Shown: positions 12,187 through 25,505, numbered from the stretch's first letter. The stretch is DNA of 64,000 bases from Certhia americana (GCA_018697195.1 CM031857.1:64645698-64709697), one strand, 5' to 3'. The notes: a model not told the origin generated them from the letters alone. A program made the numbers and translations.

Positions 12187-12953
12187 AAAGAAACAGCAGC
12201 TGTGGTATGAAACCTTGACTTTCAAAGTTTCAGTATGGATGACACTCTTGCAGTGCAGTGTTATATAAATAATAGAAGTTATTACAAGAAGAAATATCTC
12301 GTTGACTCTGGACACAATGACATTGACCTTTTACAGAGAGCTGCAGTCAGTTTGACAAACTCTGCAAAGTGATGATCTCACTAGCTTTGTGAGAGTGAGA
12401 GAGGATACACAAACATACTCTCAAGGAAGCCATTTTTCAAAGTGAGTCTGTACAGAATGAAAGAAACCTCAGATCTTCTCACAAAAAACAGGAGAAGATT
12501 CCAGGATGGAATTTGCATCATTTAAATTTTTACTTGTCTTTGACCTCTGAGCTGACATCACTTTAGTCATCAGGCTAATATTGGAAGTCTGAGGTATGCT
12601 GCTAAGCAGTTTTTAGGTAAAAAGTTTCAAATGGCTAAAGCACAAATTCGTAAAAAATACCACCCACGTGTAAAAGGCAGGAACAGCAGCACTAAATTTA
12701 TACGAGAATGTTTGCACATTGACTCACTACACACATCAACAAGCAACATCTTGAAGCAGTTTGCCAACAAGCAATGAACAAAAAATCTGAGAAATGGTCC
12801 CCATTTCATAAAGCTTATCCACCACCAAGCATGGAGCAGAGGCTTACATCCTTGGGAGCCCCTGACTATGAAAGTCCTCCAGGGATGCCTGAGCTTATGC
12901 AGCCAGAGTCACCATGCTCAGCTCCTGGCTCCTCCTCAGACTCTGAAATCTGA
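12187..12953 (+). pseudogene. possible decayed coding copy, unidentified gene
   Basis: Several protein-like segments lie close together in different plus-strand frames, separated by stops. The frame at 12235-12369 includes DTLAVQCYINN and YYKKKYLVDSGHND. Another around 12442-12522 includes KETSDLLTKNRRRFQDGI. The longest (12723-12950, stop at 12951-12953, 76 codons) includes KWSPFHKAYPPPSMEQRL, DYESPPGMPELMQPESP and a C-terminus GSSSDSEI. Proline, serine and acidic residues mix as in a real protein tail, and local GC is higher than around it. No tail of A residues follows. I cannot name a parent gene. A 76-codon open frame alone could be chance, so the case rests on several such segments occurring together. 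A real last exon for the 12723-12953 part is possible, but its acceptor would be weak. Confidence 0.25.
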
Positions 12954-15900
12954 AATACCTATGAGCAAGAAAAGAGGAAGCAGAAACAGACACTTTTCTG
13001 CCACTTTTTAGTACTTTGCATTATCAACCGTTCTTATGCACAGACAATATGACATTTTAGAACTTGTTGACACTGATGCAATTATTGAGTAGTAATTAAT
13101 ATATTTAGTTCATCTTGATTTAAGCCATGATACTTCGTCACTTCACAGCTATTAAAAAAAAAATATTATATATATCTATATGTTATCTATATACATATTT
13201 ATGATGAGTCAAATATACACACTCACACACACACGTGCACATATCTAGGCACATGTGAATTCCATATATGATTTTGTCATAAATTTCTTTTTTAAGCAAT
13301 TCTTTTCCTCAGCATTCATTCTGAATGCAGGAAATAATGATGAAATACAGAAAATTGTGGTTTCCATACCTTTCAATATGCATATGCTTATTTTAGAGCC
13401 AATCCTCAACTGCTGTCAAGATTTTGGTTTCATCTACTTATCTACTTGGCTCTCATGGATTTTACTATTCTTAACTTAAAAAGAAAGGTGGTTTGATTTT
13501 GGGGTTGTTTTTGTTTTCTTCTTGTATCCAGCACTTTCTCATCCTTAACTTGCAAACTAATAGACAATGAGACAAAAAGAAGTACTACACCAGCACTTAA
13601 CAGCCAACTTCTGCTTTGATATTTCAGCTTTTCCCTGTACACTAGCAATAATCCAATACAAATTCCTACAAATAATTCAATCCCCTGACAATTTAAAACT
13701 GACTTAGCTGTAAATTAAATTATATTATTTCTAGTTGTTTCACACACTCTTTAACATCCTTACACTAAGCAACAAAAGGTTGGACATTTCATTGCTTTTG
13801 GAAACCTATCAAAACAAGATTTCAACTTAGGTTTTTATTGAACTAATTTAGCAAATAGTAGCATTTCAGGAAAAGAGTTTGTAGCTGTAGTTTAATATGA
13901 TTAAAATACATATGTCTAGAAGTTTGGCTTCGTTCTAAAACTGTATGCATCATCTTAAAAACAATTACGGTCTTGCTTCAAGGGCAGTGAAACTTATGAA
14001 ATCTGATGTTCTATGCCCCTGCAACTCTCCTGACTGCAATAAACCTGTCTTACTGAACACAGATACTGCAATATTTCCCCCATGGTGATTTAAGTTTCCT
14101 TAGTTTTTTCTTTGACTTCATTTTATGGCCCACAAATACCATCTGGACAAGTAACATTACCGTTCTTTTTTTATTAGGAGTCAATCACATTCTTTGTGGT
14201 CAGCTGAGATGCACAAGGACCAACATTTCAGCTTGAACTTTGAAATAAATATATATTTAAAAACATAACCTCACAGATTGCAGAGCTTTTATAACTACAA
14301 AAGAAAACCGTTTCTCAAAGCTTCACAATGCCATATAAGGTACCATACTGTGTTCTTTGCAGCATGCATACAAGTTTTCAAGTTATGTTAGTTTTATAAA
14401 ATAATTTTTTTCTGAGCAATCAATTCTTTGTTACATCACATGTGATCAATTTAAACATTTGTTATTAAAATTATACTTTCTTTTCCTTAAAATTGCAGTT
14501 TATAGTGCAGTTTTAGTGCTTATGTTTTTGGGATTTAAAGTTTGCATAGCTCTGTCAAAGTGCTATTATTGCACACAGAAATTGTTGTGTAGGATATTTT
14601 ATACTAAAAATATACTGGTTTGGGAATTCTCTTGTGCCATTGCATAATCTAGAAAGTTTCTAAAAAATAAGAAAAACTGATAGAAAAAAATTCTTCAGGT
14701 ATTTAGAAATATCAAATTTCAGAAAAAATAAAGAGGTAAATTTCTGGGGAATTAATATAACCTTGAGAAAAAAAACCAAAGATGATTGCTTTAGTTTTAG
14801 TTTTACAATGACATTTTTCTATCTATGCACCCTAGGTATTTTAGCTGGTGACTCCTATTATAAGGCAGTACTTCTGACACTTTCGTTAGCACCATCATGC
14901 AGCAAGACCTACTCTTGTAGCAGGTCTCTTTCACCTCTTTGAAGTAAAAGTTCAGAACTTCAGGGGCTCAATACAGTCTTGTGTTGATATTCTGAATTCA
15001 CTGAAGTCACTTCCAGATTTTACTTTTGCATTCTTGTTTTCAATTCCATCACATAAAAAAACCCAACCAAAATTTATCCTATGAAGCTGTGGAATGGAGC
15101 AATGTAATGCTTTTACTTCCTAATCCCCAGTGCATATTACCCACAGCACCGGAAAAGTACAGTTGGGGAAAATATCTTTATAACTTCTACCAGCTTTGTT
15201 TCCTTTTTGTCACCAACTGAATGTAGTATGGTAATTTCTGGTAGTGTGTAATGCTAATGAGGCAGCTCTTTCTGCTGGTTTGCTATATTTTTAAAGTAGT
15301 TTAGTTTGGGCTTTTTTGTTTTGATTTTTAAGCACCATTTCCTCACTTTTTCCCCTCAAAATTATCTGTTTTTTCTGTAGTTTTCTGCTTTGGGAGATAT
15401 CCAAAGAAGGCTGAAATGCCTTTCCTTCACTTATTGAGTAGTCTGCATCTCTATTCATAAGTTTCCATGTTTGTGTTCTTCCTGTTGTCTCCCCCATCTC
15501 AATAGGAGCAGGGAAAATGAGTGAGTGGCTTGGTTACTGGCCTGCCAGCTCTCCATAAGGTTTTAGAAAAAAACGGTGCCCTGGCGCAAACTGCTAAATA
15601 TCAGAAAGTCTTAGGAATGATAATTGTACACACTTATAGTAAAGCCTATGATTAAGTGATATGATGTCCCCAGAAACATGGTCTTTAGCCCCCAAAGCTG
15701 ACTCCTTGTGTTAATTAGTTCCTATTAAGATGTTTTATTAAAATAAGATTTGTGTTTAAAAAGTGCCAAACTGGTTTATTTTCTGTGAAAATTTTGAAAA
15801 TACATTTTGAAATTAGTTGCAGAGTTCAGAACTGGTCCACTGGGTAGCTCTATAGCTATTTTATTTCATAAATGCCCTTTAGGCCTTTTAAGTAACTTGG

Positions 15901-16439
15901 CATTATTCAGAATTTTAAAGATTCTTTGTTTGCTTTCATTTATTCTATTCAAATTATTCAGATAGTTTAACATTTCTTGGTACGTCAACAGCATTCTCTT
16001 GATGACTGCTAGCAAAAGAAGTTTGATTAATGGCATATGTCCACAAAGACTGCAGCTTTAGGTAAACTATTTCAGTCTTTCAGATGACATTTCTTGCTGT
16101 TAATATGTTAAATATTGGAGGTGAGGCTTATCAGAACAAATTAATTCTAAACTAGTTCTGAAAGTCCATCTCTAATTCTGTGAAGGTAAAATGACAACTT
16201 AAAAAAAACAAACAAACAAAAAAAACAGGTCAGTGCTGAATACTGTGAAAATTCTCATAATATGTCTAAAATTCTTAATTGGTGTTTATATACTCTGCTT
16301 TGCTGCAGAGGCAGAGAGCTATAGAGGCTATCAAGTCAGCCTAGCTTGTACTTTCTCTATCCCAATTATATATGATAGCCTCTTTGTTGTACTCCAGAAA
16401 GGCAGACAGGTAACTGATTGAACCTGGTGCAATCAAAAT
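12954..16439. other. AT-rich unique DNA with a CA-rich patch
   Basis: No gene or interspersed repeat recognised. A short impure CA/TA microsatellite lies at 13211-13243. The frames here carry no motif. Confidence 0.5.
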
Positions 16440-16840
16440 AAGCCTCAGGGGTTTAAACAGTTGAAGCTTACCAACTCAACTCACTTAGAGTAAGAAAGGA
16501 CAGCAAATAATTGCAGGAGCAGAGACAGAAATTTCCAGGAGGGCCAAAGTAACTGACACCCTGCCTCTTGACCAATATCATCATATAGGCAGGCCCACAT
16601 CAACCCAGTGACATGTAGGACATTGTTCTGCCTGTAAGGTCTGATTTTCTCCAATTGCAACTTTTGGTGGACCCAAGGCATAGCACAACTCTTTACCACA
16701 TCCGAAAAGGATTTGTGCTACTGGCTTTTACTGTTGGCTCGTCCAGATGTTAAGTGTCTGCCCATTCCGGCAGAGCCATGACATCACCTATCATCCATCC
16801 TGTATTTGCTATCTGTGATTAGGAGAATCGCTGCATGACT
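16440..16840. other. GC-richer segment of unknown origin
   Basis: This block directly precedes a CR1 copy and has a more balanced base composition than its flanks. On the minus strand a 72-codon frame (16481-16699) contains KLQLEKIRPYRQNN but no motif I can place. No TG...CA ends or target duplication were found. It may be part of an old LTR or another repeat. Confidence 0.3.
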
Positions 16841-16847
16841 CACTGAG

Positions 16848-17527
16848 TGGATGAGAGGCTGGCCATGACCCAACCATGGGCACTCACAGCCCAGAAACCA
16901 AACGTGTCCTGGGCTGCATCCAGAGCAGTGTGGGCAGCAGGGGAGGGAGGGGATTCTGCCCCTCTGCTCTGCTCTGCTGAGACCCCACCTGCAGGGCTGC
17001 ATCAGCTCTGGGGCAACAGCACAGGAAGGACAGGGACCTGTGGGAACTAGTCCACAAGAGGGTGACAAAAATGATCAGAGGGCTGAAGCACCTTTCCTGT
17101 GAAGAAAGGCTGAGAGAATTTGGATTGTTCAGCCTGGAGTAGGAAAGGTTTGGGGATAACCTAATTGCAGCTATCCAGTACCTGAAGGGAACTTTTAGAA
17201 ATGATGTGGCAAGACTATTTGAAGTAGCATGTAGTGACAGGAAAAGGGTGAATGGATGTGTTCAAATTGACAGCAAGTAGATTTAGATTAGATATTACAA
17301 AAAAAGTCTTTACTGTGACAAGATATGGAACAGGTGGCAAGATATTGGAACAGGTTGCCCAAGGAAGATGTGGATGCCCCATTCCTGGAGGTGTTCAAAG
17401 CTAGGCTGAATGGGGCTCTGACCCACCTGGTAATTGAAAGTATCTCTGTCCATGGCAGGGAGGTTGGAGCAAGATGAAATTTCAAGGTCTCCTTCCAACC
17501 CAAACCATTCTGATTCTATGATTCTGT
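16848..17527 (+). mobile_element. CR1 LINE, 5'-truncated, 680 bp
   Basis: The copy starts within the 3' part of the reverse-transcriptase ORF: the stretch around 16900-16980 matches the CR1 run encoding RTVLGCIQSSVG and the codons that follow. It continues through the ORF end (GTGACAGGAAAAGGGTGAATGG; GGAACAGGTTGCCCAAGGAA) and the 3' UTR (CCATGGCAGGGAGGTTGGAG; CCTTCCAACCCAAACCATTC). It ends with TTCTGATTCTATGATTCTGT, the characteristic CR1 8-bp terminal repeats. Small insertions break the ORF, including a repeated AAGATATGGAACAGGTGGC-like segment at about 17319-17357, so it is inactive. CR1 copies by target-primed reverse transcription and is usually 5'-truncated, as here. Confidence 0.92.
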
Positions 17528-19105
17528 TACTGCATGGGAATGTTATTGCTCACCTTTCTTACTGCCTCAGTAAAGCTTGGTTTATAATGTGATTTTATAC
17601 TCCATTACTCTTTGAACCACTCCAACAAAGACTGAGAAGAGACACTCCCTCTCTAAAGATAGTGACAAGCACAGTACCATCACACATACTTCAGACCATC
17701 TAGGTCTCTTGCTGTCTCTAATCTGTGGACCACTAGATGTCACATTAAAGCAAACAAGACAGGTTATTTTCTACTTGGAAAACATCTTCAGAGTGGACTG
17801 GGAATACTACTATGGTGGGACAATCATCAAAATATACCTTCAGATATTTTCTCCTACCAAGCATTGGAGTTGAGCAATATTTACGGGTCATTTTTACATG
17901 CTCTTTATTACAGTAACAATGAATTTTGCATTGAAGATATCCCCAGACACATAGTCAAAAATGTAGTTACGGCAGAGAACAGGCCTAGATTTCTAGGCAC
18001 CATACTACACTTCCTGGCTGAGCTGAGCCTTCAAATAGTTATGTCTACTGAAAATAAAATATTTTCTTTTAAATCTTTAGCAATTCCCTTATGGGATGAA
18101 CACTTCATCCCATTGGGGATGGGATTTACCTATCCACATTTACCTATCTCTACTTCTCCATTCCCTAAAGAGTTTGTATATAGAGAATGTAGTGTCTCTG
18201 AGCAGTGGTAAATAGTTTATGAGCCATATTGAACTCAGGAAAATGATTAGAATTCCCCTACAACTGTTTTTGCTGAGTTTCTTTTAATATTTCATCTGTG
18301 CTGCTGAATTAATAAATTTAGAAAAGCCATTAGAAATTTAATAAGGCAGCACCAAATACCACCTGGATCTTTACCATCAGTATAAACTGCATAGGATAGA
18401 TGTAGAGCATTAACAGATTTATTATCTAATGCTGAGTTTATATTTTTTTTTCAATCAAAAGCTCATATTATTTTTTCTGTCTTGGCAAGCTAGTTACAGT
18501 AGAATGAGACTCATATTTCTTGAAATAGGGTGCTTTTAGCACTTTAGCATTCAGTGGTACATAGAAGAAAATATATTTTATATTATCTCTTCAGAAAACA
18601 ATTGAAGTCTAGGAGAAAAATATCAGAGTTTGAAACTCCTGGATGGAAAATAAAATTCTGAACGCCAAGAACATTACATTCAAGCTCTTCTGCTTGAAAT
18701 GTCACTGCTGGCCCTCTGTATCAAATGCCAGACTGATAAACAGCTACTGAAATAGAACTTGCAAAATGACATGCAATACTCCAAACAATTACACTAAAGC
18801 ACTGTCTAGAGCCACTGCTGTCTTATTAGAAAGAGAATATCACAGAAATGGTGATTCAAGTTTTAATAACATTCTGAGCAATTTCTGCTTTTGTTTATAA
18901 TAAAATAATGGAATTATGTGCTACGAAGAAGTAAACTATGGCACATGCCATATATAAAAAAAACCAGAAGAAGCTGAAATAATGCTCAGGCTGAGTAAAC
19001 AGCCTATTAATTCAAGGTGCTGTTTCAACAGGACAAGGTACCTAAGAAGACTATTTGTGCTTTGATCCATACTCAGTCATTTTTCCCACTGCTATAATGA
19101 TTTTT
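17528..19105. other. unique DNA, no gene recognised
   Basis: It contains a 115-codon open frame (17864-18211) without recognisable domains and a perfect 10-bp hairpin. Nothing else was identified. Confidence 0.5.
18091..18113. other. perfect 10-bp inverted repeat, 3-nt loop
   Basis: ATGGGATGAA (18091-18100), loop CAC, TTCATCCCAT (18104-18113). The arms are exactly complementary. No function is implied by its surroundings. Confidence 0.85.
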
Positions 19106-19147
19106 CTCTTTTCTTTTCTTTTCTTTTCTTTTCTTTTCTTTTCTTTT
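19106..19147. repeat. (TTTTC)n microsatellite, left of gap
   Basis: A run of TTTTC units leads into the run of N. The lysine/glutamate or phenylalanine/serine frames across it are artefacts. Confidence 0.95.
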
Positions 19148-19515
19148 NNNNNNNNNNNNNNNNNNNNNNNNNNNNNNNNNNNNNNNNNNNNNNNNNNNNN
19201 NNNNNNNNNNNNNNNNNNNNNNNNNNNNNNNNNNNNNNNNNNNNNNNNNNNNNNNNNNNNNNNNNNNNNNNNNNNNNNNNNNNNNNNNNNNNNNNNNNNN
19301 NNNNNNNNNNNNNNNNNNNNNNNNNNNNNNNNNNNNNNNNNNNNNNNNNNNNNNNNNNNNNNNNNNNNNNNNNNNNNNNNNNNNNNNNNNNNNNNNNNNN
19401 NNNNNNNNNNNNNNNNNNNNNNNNNNNNNNNNNNNNNNNNNNNNNNNNNNNNNNNNNNNNNNNNNNNNNNNNNNNNNNNNNNNNNNNNNNNNNNNNNNNN
19501 NNNNNNNNNNNNNNN
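19148..19515. other. sequencing gap of 368 N
   Basis: Unresolved bases inside a simple repeat. TTTTC units are on the left and TCTTC/TTCTC units on the right (19516-19532), so the tract changes register or motif within the gap. Its true length is unknown. Confidence 0.98.
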
Positions 19516-19532
19516 TCTTCTCTTCTCTTCTC
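19516..19532. repeat. (TCTTC)n microsatellite, right of gap
   Basis: About three pentamer units continue the pyrimidine-rich tract beyond the gap, with a C-richer unit than on the left side. Confidence 0.85.
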
Positions 19533-22500
19533 ATCACATACTTTGAGGACTTTGAGTATCAGCAGATAAACTTGACCTTCCGGATACATCTGAAAATGAA
19601 AACCTTGCCTCTATGAAATAGCAACATATATGTGACACATAATGAAGTGTATCCATCCAGTTACGTCCAGTGTTTATTTTAATATCACAACATAGAGATT
19701 TTTAATATAAATGTTCTTAGTTTTTTGTTTTTCAGAAATGTGGTTTGCAAGCCAACACAGACATAAGCTAAATGAATGAAAGGCAACAGAGAAGCATTAT
19801 GTTATGATATATTGCACTGGTATATGTATATATAATAATATAATACACATATAATATATGTATATTATTATAATATATAATAATATACATATACCACATA
19901 TATGTAGTATATGTAATGAAAATATGCAAAGGCTGGCAAACCTGATGTGGCTCTTACACTATCTGAATCCAAAATAATGACAAAGTTTGTAGAAGCCTGT
20001 ATGTCAAATATTAGCCTCTGTTAGGCAGTAATTCTCCTATAACTTAGCATAACTGATATAATATTTTGTCATCCACAAATAGTTATTATGAATAATGAGG
20101 AAGTGTTTTTTTCCCACTTTAGACTCAAAGGTGCTCAGTAATATAGATATTTGAATTGATTTCCTAATTTGTGAAAGCGTAATGAAAAATACAGAGTGTC
20201 TGCATGTGGTACTTTTTCATAACTCTCTAATTTAATGCTGAGTTGTAATGCTGTGACCATGGCTACAGTAATTTGTGATCTTTCTTATTTCATAAGTAAT
20301 TGCCTAATAATTTCTGATTTTCTGAATACAGAAAAAAACAACCAAACAACCAAACAGAAAACCCCAACCCACACCAATAAAACACTTCAAGGGAGAGTAA
20401 TCATCTGAAGTTATGCAGTGAGTAATACTCAAGCTATCGGCTTTTCACTGATCTTCTACAGGTGAAAAGTTATATCCATATCTGCTAAATGCTTTTAGAT
20501 TGCATATGTTTATCCTGTTATATTCTCATTAGTGCCTCAAAGTTAAATTTTGCAGAAGGAAAAATGCATTTTTACTGCTGACAAACCTGATTCTGTTAAA
20601 TTTTACCTCATCAAGAAGTCAGGTTGAACTATCTAAACGTATTAGTTTCAACTGCATACAATTTTATACACATGCATTTTTATTTCTATTGTAAATAAAA
20701 CAGTTTGTTTAAAATTTATAAATCTCATGAAAATACGTGTGACGAAATTTACATGGATAAATTCAAATCAGAAATTACTAGCCTCATCAAAACTAATGCA
20801 TGTCTCAAAAGCAGTATGACTGTAACTTTATGGAGCCTACCTAGTAAGCACAGACTCTTGGCCTGAGAAAAGTTAGTACCAGTGCTCTTTGGAGCACAAT
20901 TAAATTACAATACCAGGCAGGTCTTGTCCCTGATGATTTATTTGTTTGTAATACTGTTATTCTAGAAAATAAAGGTTTGTCCACACAATGAGCCATCAAG
21001 CTGAAAATACCTTCGGCAATTTCTTTCTGTTTTAATTCCGCATGTATTAAGGTCCACATGGGAGTACGAATGCATATTGAATTTCCAGGGTCAATTTCTA
21101 ATGCAAATGTGCCTGATATTTTTAAATATTCTTTTCAAGCCATTAGTTGTATACAGCAATGTTAATATTGACCAGATTTTGGCAATAGCATGGTCTGTAA
21201 GGTACTGAGAATTATACAATTAAATTCTATTGATAATTTCTCCTGCAAATTTAAAATGTGTGCAGACATCCTATTAGAACCAATACTATTTGCTATTTAC
21301 ACTGCAAATTCTCAGCTAGTGTGCTAAAAGACACAGTCCTCCACTCAAAGAATCTGTGGAACACAAATTTCCTAAACTGTTATCTCCCAGGGCAGACCTA
21401 GCAGTCTTGTCAAAGCATGAATAATAAGAATCAGTCATCAGTAATCAATGAGCATTTATGAGTACTACAGAATTTGACTTCTATAAAGAAAGTAAAGTAA
21501 GTCAGTACTTCCACATAATCCAGGCAATAACAAAAGCTGGATGTAAACTACCCATGGAATTAGAGACATATGAGTATTGAATGGTCAGTCTTGGAGAGTT
21601 TTACTCAACCTAGAATTTATCTGTTTCTCTTATGAATAACATTATGAATTTTCCTAAAGTCTGGCTTTGATGTATGACATCAATGTATAATTTGGAATAC
21701 ATATAATTATATTGACAGGATAACATGAAATTCCTTTTATAAATTGTTCTGCCTTTTGAGACACAATTATTTTAGGGCTTTTATGATACAATATGATTAG
21801 TTTCATTTTCCTGGAGTAAAATGTCGGACTACATTTGTCTTTAAGTATATGTAATGCAAAACATGGCATTTAGTAGCCATGAAATTATTATCTGAAAATA
21901 GCATTTTGAAATTTCTTTAATATATTAACAGAGCTTCTATTCAGCTACAAGACTGTAAATCTTATTACAAAATTATTTTCCATTCTTTGCAAAGGCTTAT
22001 ATGTTTGAAATGTGTGTGGAATGAGCTATTAATTAATTTTGACTTATTGTCTCTTATTAACTCATCTGAAAATCTTTGTTGAACAAAGTATGATATACAG
22101 TGTGGTATTACATTGTTACTTGATGTGTTCTGCAAAAGCTTAATAGAAGGTTACTATAAGATGTAATCTTTTTCATTTAATTCAGATATTTCTGCTTTTA
22201 ACCCTGGACTAGGGACAATTAAGAACAAGAGGAAGTTGAAATAGCTTTTTTTCAATTCTCTCTAAGTAGTAGTTAGAGTAATTACTTTGAAGATGATTTT
22301 TTCTGAGACACAGTTCATGTTGCCAAAGATAGATATCCTAGTTTTGGGCCTATAAGCCCACAAACTGTTTTTTTGATATCATCTGAACTGTTTACTACAC
22401 ATGAACACTTAGTCCTCAAAGTTTGATTTTTTATTTTTTTTTTTTAAATATTTCCACATGTACCTCTGTTGAGAACAAAATTAATGGATAAATAAAGCAC

Positions 22501-25469
22501 TATGGGAAGTATTTAGGGGTCAGGCTTTCTCCTTTCCCCTGATTCTGTACTTTTTAACAAAGCTGACAATGGGAGTTTAAATACTTTAGAAACTAATCTG
22601 ACTTTGGGTTCATCATCTGGTTTAATAACAGTCAGAAGGTTCTTTGCAGAACTTTCTTCTACCATATTTATCATAACATTTTTGTCTACCCAGTATCGAG
22701 AGCAGAAGCCTGTTGCTTTTCAAAGTAGAAGCAGACTGTGCAAGATACACTGAATTTTTGCCTTCCTTAAATCAAATATAACTACATGGAAAAAGATTAT
22801 TGGGTTAGTGTGTAATATTCACTATGTATTTTGTTTTTTCTCTGTTTGTTTTACATGGGAAATATGAGTCCTTTTAATTTGAAATAATAATAGAGCAAGG
22901 TTATCTGCTAGTTGGTATAACTCTCTTACTCTTCTCTTTTCTACATGTCAGTTTTTGCATTTCCTTGACAAACAAAACAAGCCAAACAAAACCCCCCAGC
23001 TTTATTTTTCTGTTTTAAGAAATACTAAACAATTAAATATCAGATCTTGATATATCTGTAAACTAGAAACAGACATTAGCAAACCCACCTTAAAATGTAC
23101 AATACAATTTTGTTTGTTAGTTTTCTCTTCTCTTAGGAAAACATTTAGTGCATGATAAATACCAGACAATGTCACAATTTTTGGGGAAAATAACACTAGC
23201 AGAGCAGGTAAAACAAAGAAAAAAATACACATAAAAAAGATGTCCGATTTTGTAGTTATGTTTCTATTCTTTCATTACTGTCATATAAAAAATGTAGTTA
23301 AATCTCTGCTATAGTTATATAAGCAATACTGGCTTCTAATATGTATTCATAGAAGATTTTTCTGCCTCCAAAGTGTCACTTTTATGTCATCTGGCCTCCT
23401 TAGCAGCTGATCCAAAAAGCAAAGTTCATTTCAATTATTTCAGCATCCTTCAGCACCCTGTCACTAAACAAGCAGTTTGAAGCATTCACTGCTATGAGCA
23501 AGATCCAGATTTGAGGATAAAGACTGAATGAATGGTCAGCAATGGCTGGGGAAGACAAAAAACTGTACCCCTTATCCAAAGTGACATGGCTTATGGCTCC
23601 AGTATATAAAGTACTTGCTCCCTGCATTAGACTGAAACTCTTGCTTACAACATATGGTCAGCACAAAATAATCAGAAAATAATCTCTTAACTCTGTCCCC
23701 ATTAATTTTAAGGTAAAATCTCACCTTCAGGCTACTAGATCATTTTATGTGTTTTGTAATTTCCAGCTGTTAGGGTATCATAAAATTTCTGTTCAGATAC
23801 CATAAACCATTGTTCTAAGAGAAGGGTTTTCTTCTGTTCAAACTCAAAACAGACTATGCCCATCCAAAATGGTTCAAATCAGTCTTGAATTGTTCATGCA
23901 GAACTACAATCTAGTTGAGTGACCACTGAACTATGTTTGACTCTGACTACTCTCTCAGGCTCTGATCCTGACCCTGATTTGCCGTTCCCTACCCTGGGTT
24001 CTCCTTTATGTGGTCACTTTTTTTCATCTGCCTTTTTATCACACAATTCTTCTGACTCAACTTCCCTTGTTGGGCAGCCAAACCTTGTTGGACCCTAATA
24101 CTTGCAAACTAATCTCTGATCTGGGGAAAACTTTTCTCTTGAAGCACAGGATTATGATCTTACTTTTTGCTATGATCCCTTCTCTCAGCATTCTGAATTT
24201 TACTACCTTATGCTCACTGCATAGCCAACCTATTATCCCAGAAATTCTGTTCAAGACTAGAACTGTGCAAACACCTAAGTGAAAGTACATAAAACAACAT
24301 GCTTTCCCTCCCTCCTTTAGCTGCAAAAACACCTATAAAATACTTAAAAATACTTAGAGGATTGTATTCTTTGATTCTGACATTTCTTCTCACGCTAAAG
24401 AATACAAATTCACAAGTAGTGCTTCAGGGGTAAAGAAAGGTGAATGAGATTCCAAGTTGCTTCAGTGAATAAATACCATGGTTAAATGTAAGCAGTTATT
24501 TACTTTCATGTATTAGGTAGCATGACAGCATACAAAATGTGATGTACTTGTGCTATTGCTTTCTACAGGGAAGAGGTACCATATTTACTATTTTAACTAG
24601 TGGCTATGCAAAATACATAAGCGTTTACAAAGTTGTGTGATGTTTAGCTGCTTTAAAAAATGTAAAGCAATATTAAAATAATGATCTCTATATTACCTTC
24701 CATTACTTTTTTTTAAGATTCCTAAACAGCTTATTTGCTTCCTGAACCAATGGCTGCCCAATGTTCACATGAACAATTAAAAAAAACCTATAAGGATTCT
24801 GGATGGCTAAAAATGATAAAGCATGCTATTAAAATATTTTAATGACTTTATACATATGAATATTAGTTGGGAACTACATCCGTTCTTTACCTCAAATTAC
24901 AGCTATTGCTGGAAATGAAAACTCAAGTCACAGTCAACCATTAAAAATTCCATGACTATGAAGGGTTGGAATAACTTCTGAAAGATTATATTGCCTGACA
25001 CGAAATAATTGAAAACAGTCTCCTCAACAAATCGTAAGCAATTAAACTAACCTCCCCCACTATCTCTGTGAAAAATAATGTCAGTATTCAACTACTGTTG
25101 TATCATATCTCTCTTGTCATCATCCAGAACCTTTACTTCCAGAAATACTTTATGGCAGGACTATGTTCAGTTAAATCCATAGGGTTTTACAGGTAAAACC
25201 TCTTCTGTAACCACCCCATGCTAACTCTTCTTCCCTCTGTGTTTTTCTGAATTGATAATCGAATTCAATTTTAAATACGACCGGTATTCTTTTTTCAGTT
25301 AGTAAAGCACAGATGTAAAATTGCTGTTGAATTTCTGTGAGATTAGAAGGAACACCTGTATCAGGGATTGCTAATGGAAAGCTGACTTGCACTTTTTCTA
25401 ACTAGCACATATTCACAGTATTAATTTACACAATCGCTGGGGATACAAGTGAAGGAGAGCATGGGATGT
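19533..25469. other. AT-rich unique DNA, no gene recognised
   Basis: Almost 6 kb without a recognisable transposon or gene. It holds the AT palindrome at 19819-19895, A/C-rich patches such as 20334-20380 and 22970-22998, and T-rich patches such as 22425-22446. The ORFs of 71-91 codons show no motifs. Long repeat-free AT-rich DNA in birds can hide conserved enhancers, which cannot be judged from one sequence. Confidence 0.5.
19819..19895. repeat. AT-rich palindromic cluster
   Basis: The core is a perfect 18-bp inverted repeat with a 3-nt loop: arms at 19855-19872 and 19876-19893, loop ATA. A second 13-bp arm, GGTATATGTATAT at 19819-19831, is also exactly complementary to 19883-19895, so two alternative hairpins compete for the same right arm. 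It is likely an expanded TA/TAA microsatellite, and such tracts can extrude cruciforms. Confidence 0.85.
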
Positions 25470-25505
25470 ATAATGCACATGTGACCAATAATGCACATGT
25501 GACCA
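25470..25505. repeat. exact 18-bp tandem duplication
   Basis: ATAATGCACATGTGACCA occurs twice head to tail (25470-25487 and 25488-25505). The unit holds ACATGT and CACATGTG E-box-like sequence. Confidence 0.95.

Noticed and set aside
17864..18211. 115-codon plus-strand open frame
   Set aside because: No motif, splice signals or repeat match, and a length expected by chance in a 64-kb window.
19055..19589. Frames of 154-165 codons on both strands
   Set aside because: They run through 368 unknown bases and a pentamer microsatellite.
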